This document shows, piece after piece, positions 63,080 through 64,000 of a stretch of DNA of 64,000 nt. The notes beneath the pieces were generated by a model. The model worked only from the letters and a program-made list of their open reading frames with translations. It searched no databases and was not told where the DNA came from. The stretch's first letter is position 1. Each line of letters starts with the position of its first letter. The position numbers and the translations under genes were made by a program. Source of the stretch: Phreatobacter sp. (GTDB lineage: Bacteria; Pseudomonadota; Alphaproteobacteria; Rhizobiales; Phreatobacteraceae); the NCBI RefSeq assembly GCF_022843985.1, contig NZ_JALHMP010000014.1, positions 48,606 through 112,605 of the forward strand. The letters run 5' to 3'.

Positions 63080-64000
63080 ATGCCCGTTTCGCTGGCCGCC
63101 ACCGTCGCCTCCCGCCTGCCGCGTCTGAACCTGTGGGCCTGTGTCGCGCTGACGGCGCTGGTCGTCGCCGGCTGCGCCCGCAGCGAGGTTTCCGGCGGGG
63201 ATACGGCGGGACAGGCGGCCGGTGCCGAGGTGACGGCGCAACTGACCAGCTATGCCGCGGCGGACCGGCAGACGACGGCGTCGATCTCGCGGGACCAGCA
63301 GGTCTGGCGCCCTGCCGGCGGGGTGGCCAGCGAGGCCGATGTGGCAGCGCTCGGCCGGGTGGCGGCGGCGACCCGGCGCGGCCAGGTCGAGGCGGCGACC
63401 GCCGCCCGCGACCAGATCCGCGATCCCGTCGCCCGGGTTCTGGCCGAATGGATGATCCTGCGCGGCAACGAGACGGTGGGCTTCGCACGGCAGGCCGCCT
63501 TCCTCAGGGCCCATCCGGCCTTCCCGGCCAGCCAGCGGATCCGCCTGCGGGCCGAGGGCTCGCTCCTCGATGACAATGCCGGTCCCGATGTGGTTCGGGC
63601 CTTCTTCCAGGGCAGCCCGCCGCGCTCGGCCAAGGGGCGCATCGCCTATGCGATCGCGCTGAAGCGCGGCGGCGATGCCGCCCGCGGGCTCAGGCTGGCC
63701 CGCGAGGTCTGGCACGGTTCGGACCTGGCGACGGCGGCGGAGGAGCGCCTGCTCGCGGTGTTCGGCGCCGGGCTCGGCGCCGGCGACCACAAGATGCGGC
63801 TCGACCGCATGCTGCACGAGAACGAGGCGGCGACGGCGCTGCGGGCGGCGCAGCGGCTCGGATCGGGCCAGGTGGCTCTGGCGCGCGCCTTCCTCGCCGT
63901 CACCGACCAGAAGCCGAATGGCGGCGCCCTGCTCGCCCAGGTGCCGGCGGCGCTGCACCGCGACCCGGCCTACCTCTTCGCCCGCGCCCAGTGGCTGCGG
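63080..64000 (+). CDS. Lipoprotein soluble lytic transglycosylase, N-terminal part (gene runs off window)
   Basis: The 307 codons present encode a lipoprotein leader (VVAGC lipobox near residue 32) and then an alpha-helical superhelical U-domain of the Slt type, with the LRAEGSLLDDNAG, LDRMLHENEAATALRAAQRLGSG and YLFARAQWLR pattern. The catalytic SLT domain lies beyond the window. It would cleave peptidoglycan in the periplasm. In related bacteria slt is often found beside dapA, so the RM genes appear inserted between them. Confidence 0.85.
   Translation, partial: MPVSLAATVASRLPRLNLWACVALTALVVAGCARSEVSGGDTAGQAAGAEVTAQLTSYAAADRQTTASISRDQQVWRPAGGVASEADVAALGRVAAATRRGQVEAATAARDQIRDPVARVLAEWMILRGNETVGFARQAAFLRAHPAFPASQRIRLRAEGSLLDDNAGPDVVRAFFQGSPPRSAKGRIAYAIALKRGGDAARGLRLAREVWHGSDLATAAEERLLAVFGAGLGAGDHKMRLDRMLHENEAATALRAAQRLGSGQVALARAFLAVTDQKPNGGALLAQVPAALHRDPAYLFARAQWLR

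Noticed and set aside
1..64000. CRISPR arrays, rRNA genes, complete prophage or insertion sequences
   Set aside because: No regularly spaced repeats, rRNA segments, transposase or integrase genes were seen on either strand.

Overview
The window is high-GC chromosomal DNA of an alphaproteobacterium, most likely Hyphomicrobiales (Rhizobiales). The signs are DUF2336 and DUF2778 proteins, a TAXI-type fused TRAP transporter, tripartite-tricarboxylate (Bug) binding protein, the thrS/yidD/NifU-like group, the rpoZ-rel pair and the dapA-smpB pair. The genus cannot be fixed from the sequence. It holds about 63 protein genes, two of them cut by the window ends, plus one vsr pseudogene, one tRNA-Thr(UGU), one cobalamin riboswitch, and several palindromic repeats and operator-like sites.

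1-12.7 kb is a catabolic locus for an unidentified carboxylic acid. It has an MHS-family MFS permease (partial), a class I CoA-transferase pair, a TAXI-TRAP transporter, a CaiB-type class III CoA-transferase, two hydratase-fold proteins (one MaoC, one crotonase), a Bug-type binding protein, an acyl-CoA ligase, an acyl-CoA dehydrogenase and an IclR regulator. Two divergent promoter regions carry the same 35-bp operator-like sequence, so the IclR protein probably controls both halves. The logic is uptake, CoA activation, dehydrogenation, hydration and CoA transfer.

12.7-31.8 kb is mixed: a tRNA, a DUF2778 cell-wall protein, a Tat-exported metallo-beta-lactamase-fold enzyme behind paired palindromes, a B12 riboswitch with a TonB receptor, an SDR, CutA, NAD kinase, a response regulator/Hpt/DUF2336 signalling group, a lytic transglycosylase, a MaoC-CitE pair, ProB, a BMP-family binding protein, a voltage-gated-like potassium channel with a zinc ribbon, two flavoenzymes and a diguanylate cyclase.

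32-48 kb is mostly housekeeping: thrS, yidD, a NifU-like scaffold, folE, a UPF0173 hydrolase, ruvX, a MarR-GNAT fusion, a lone fliN, lipB, acylphosphatase, a cyclopropane-fatty-acid synthase, a HigBA-like toxin-antitoxin pair with its operator, a sugar-acid-type dehydratase with an AEC transporter, and the coupled acpS-DUF3592-pyrE operon.

48-64 kb is a conserved core (rel, rpoZ, NYN, uracil-DNA glycosylase, exported SOD, smpB, dapA, slt) interrupted by two DNA-modification islands. One is a single-chain type IIG-like restriction-modification enzyme beside pyrE. The other, between dapA and slt, has a C5-cytosine methyltransferase, a frameshifted vsr and an unrecognised probable restriction nuclease. 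The second island is visibly AT-richer than its flanks and is the best candidate for a little-described system.
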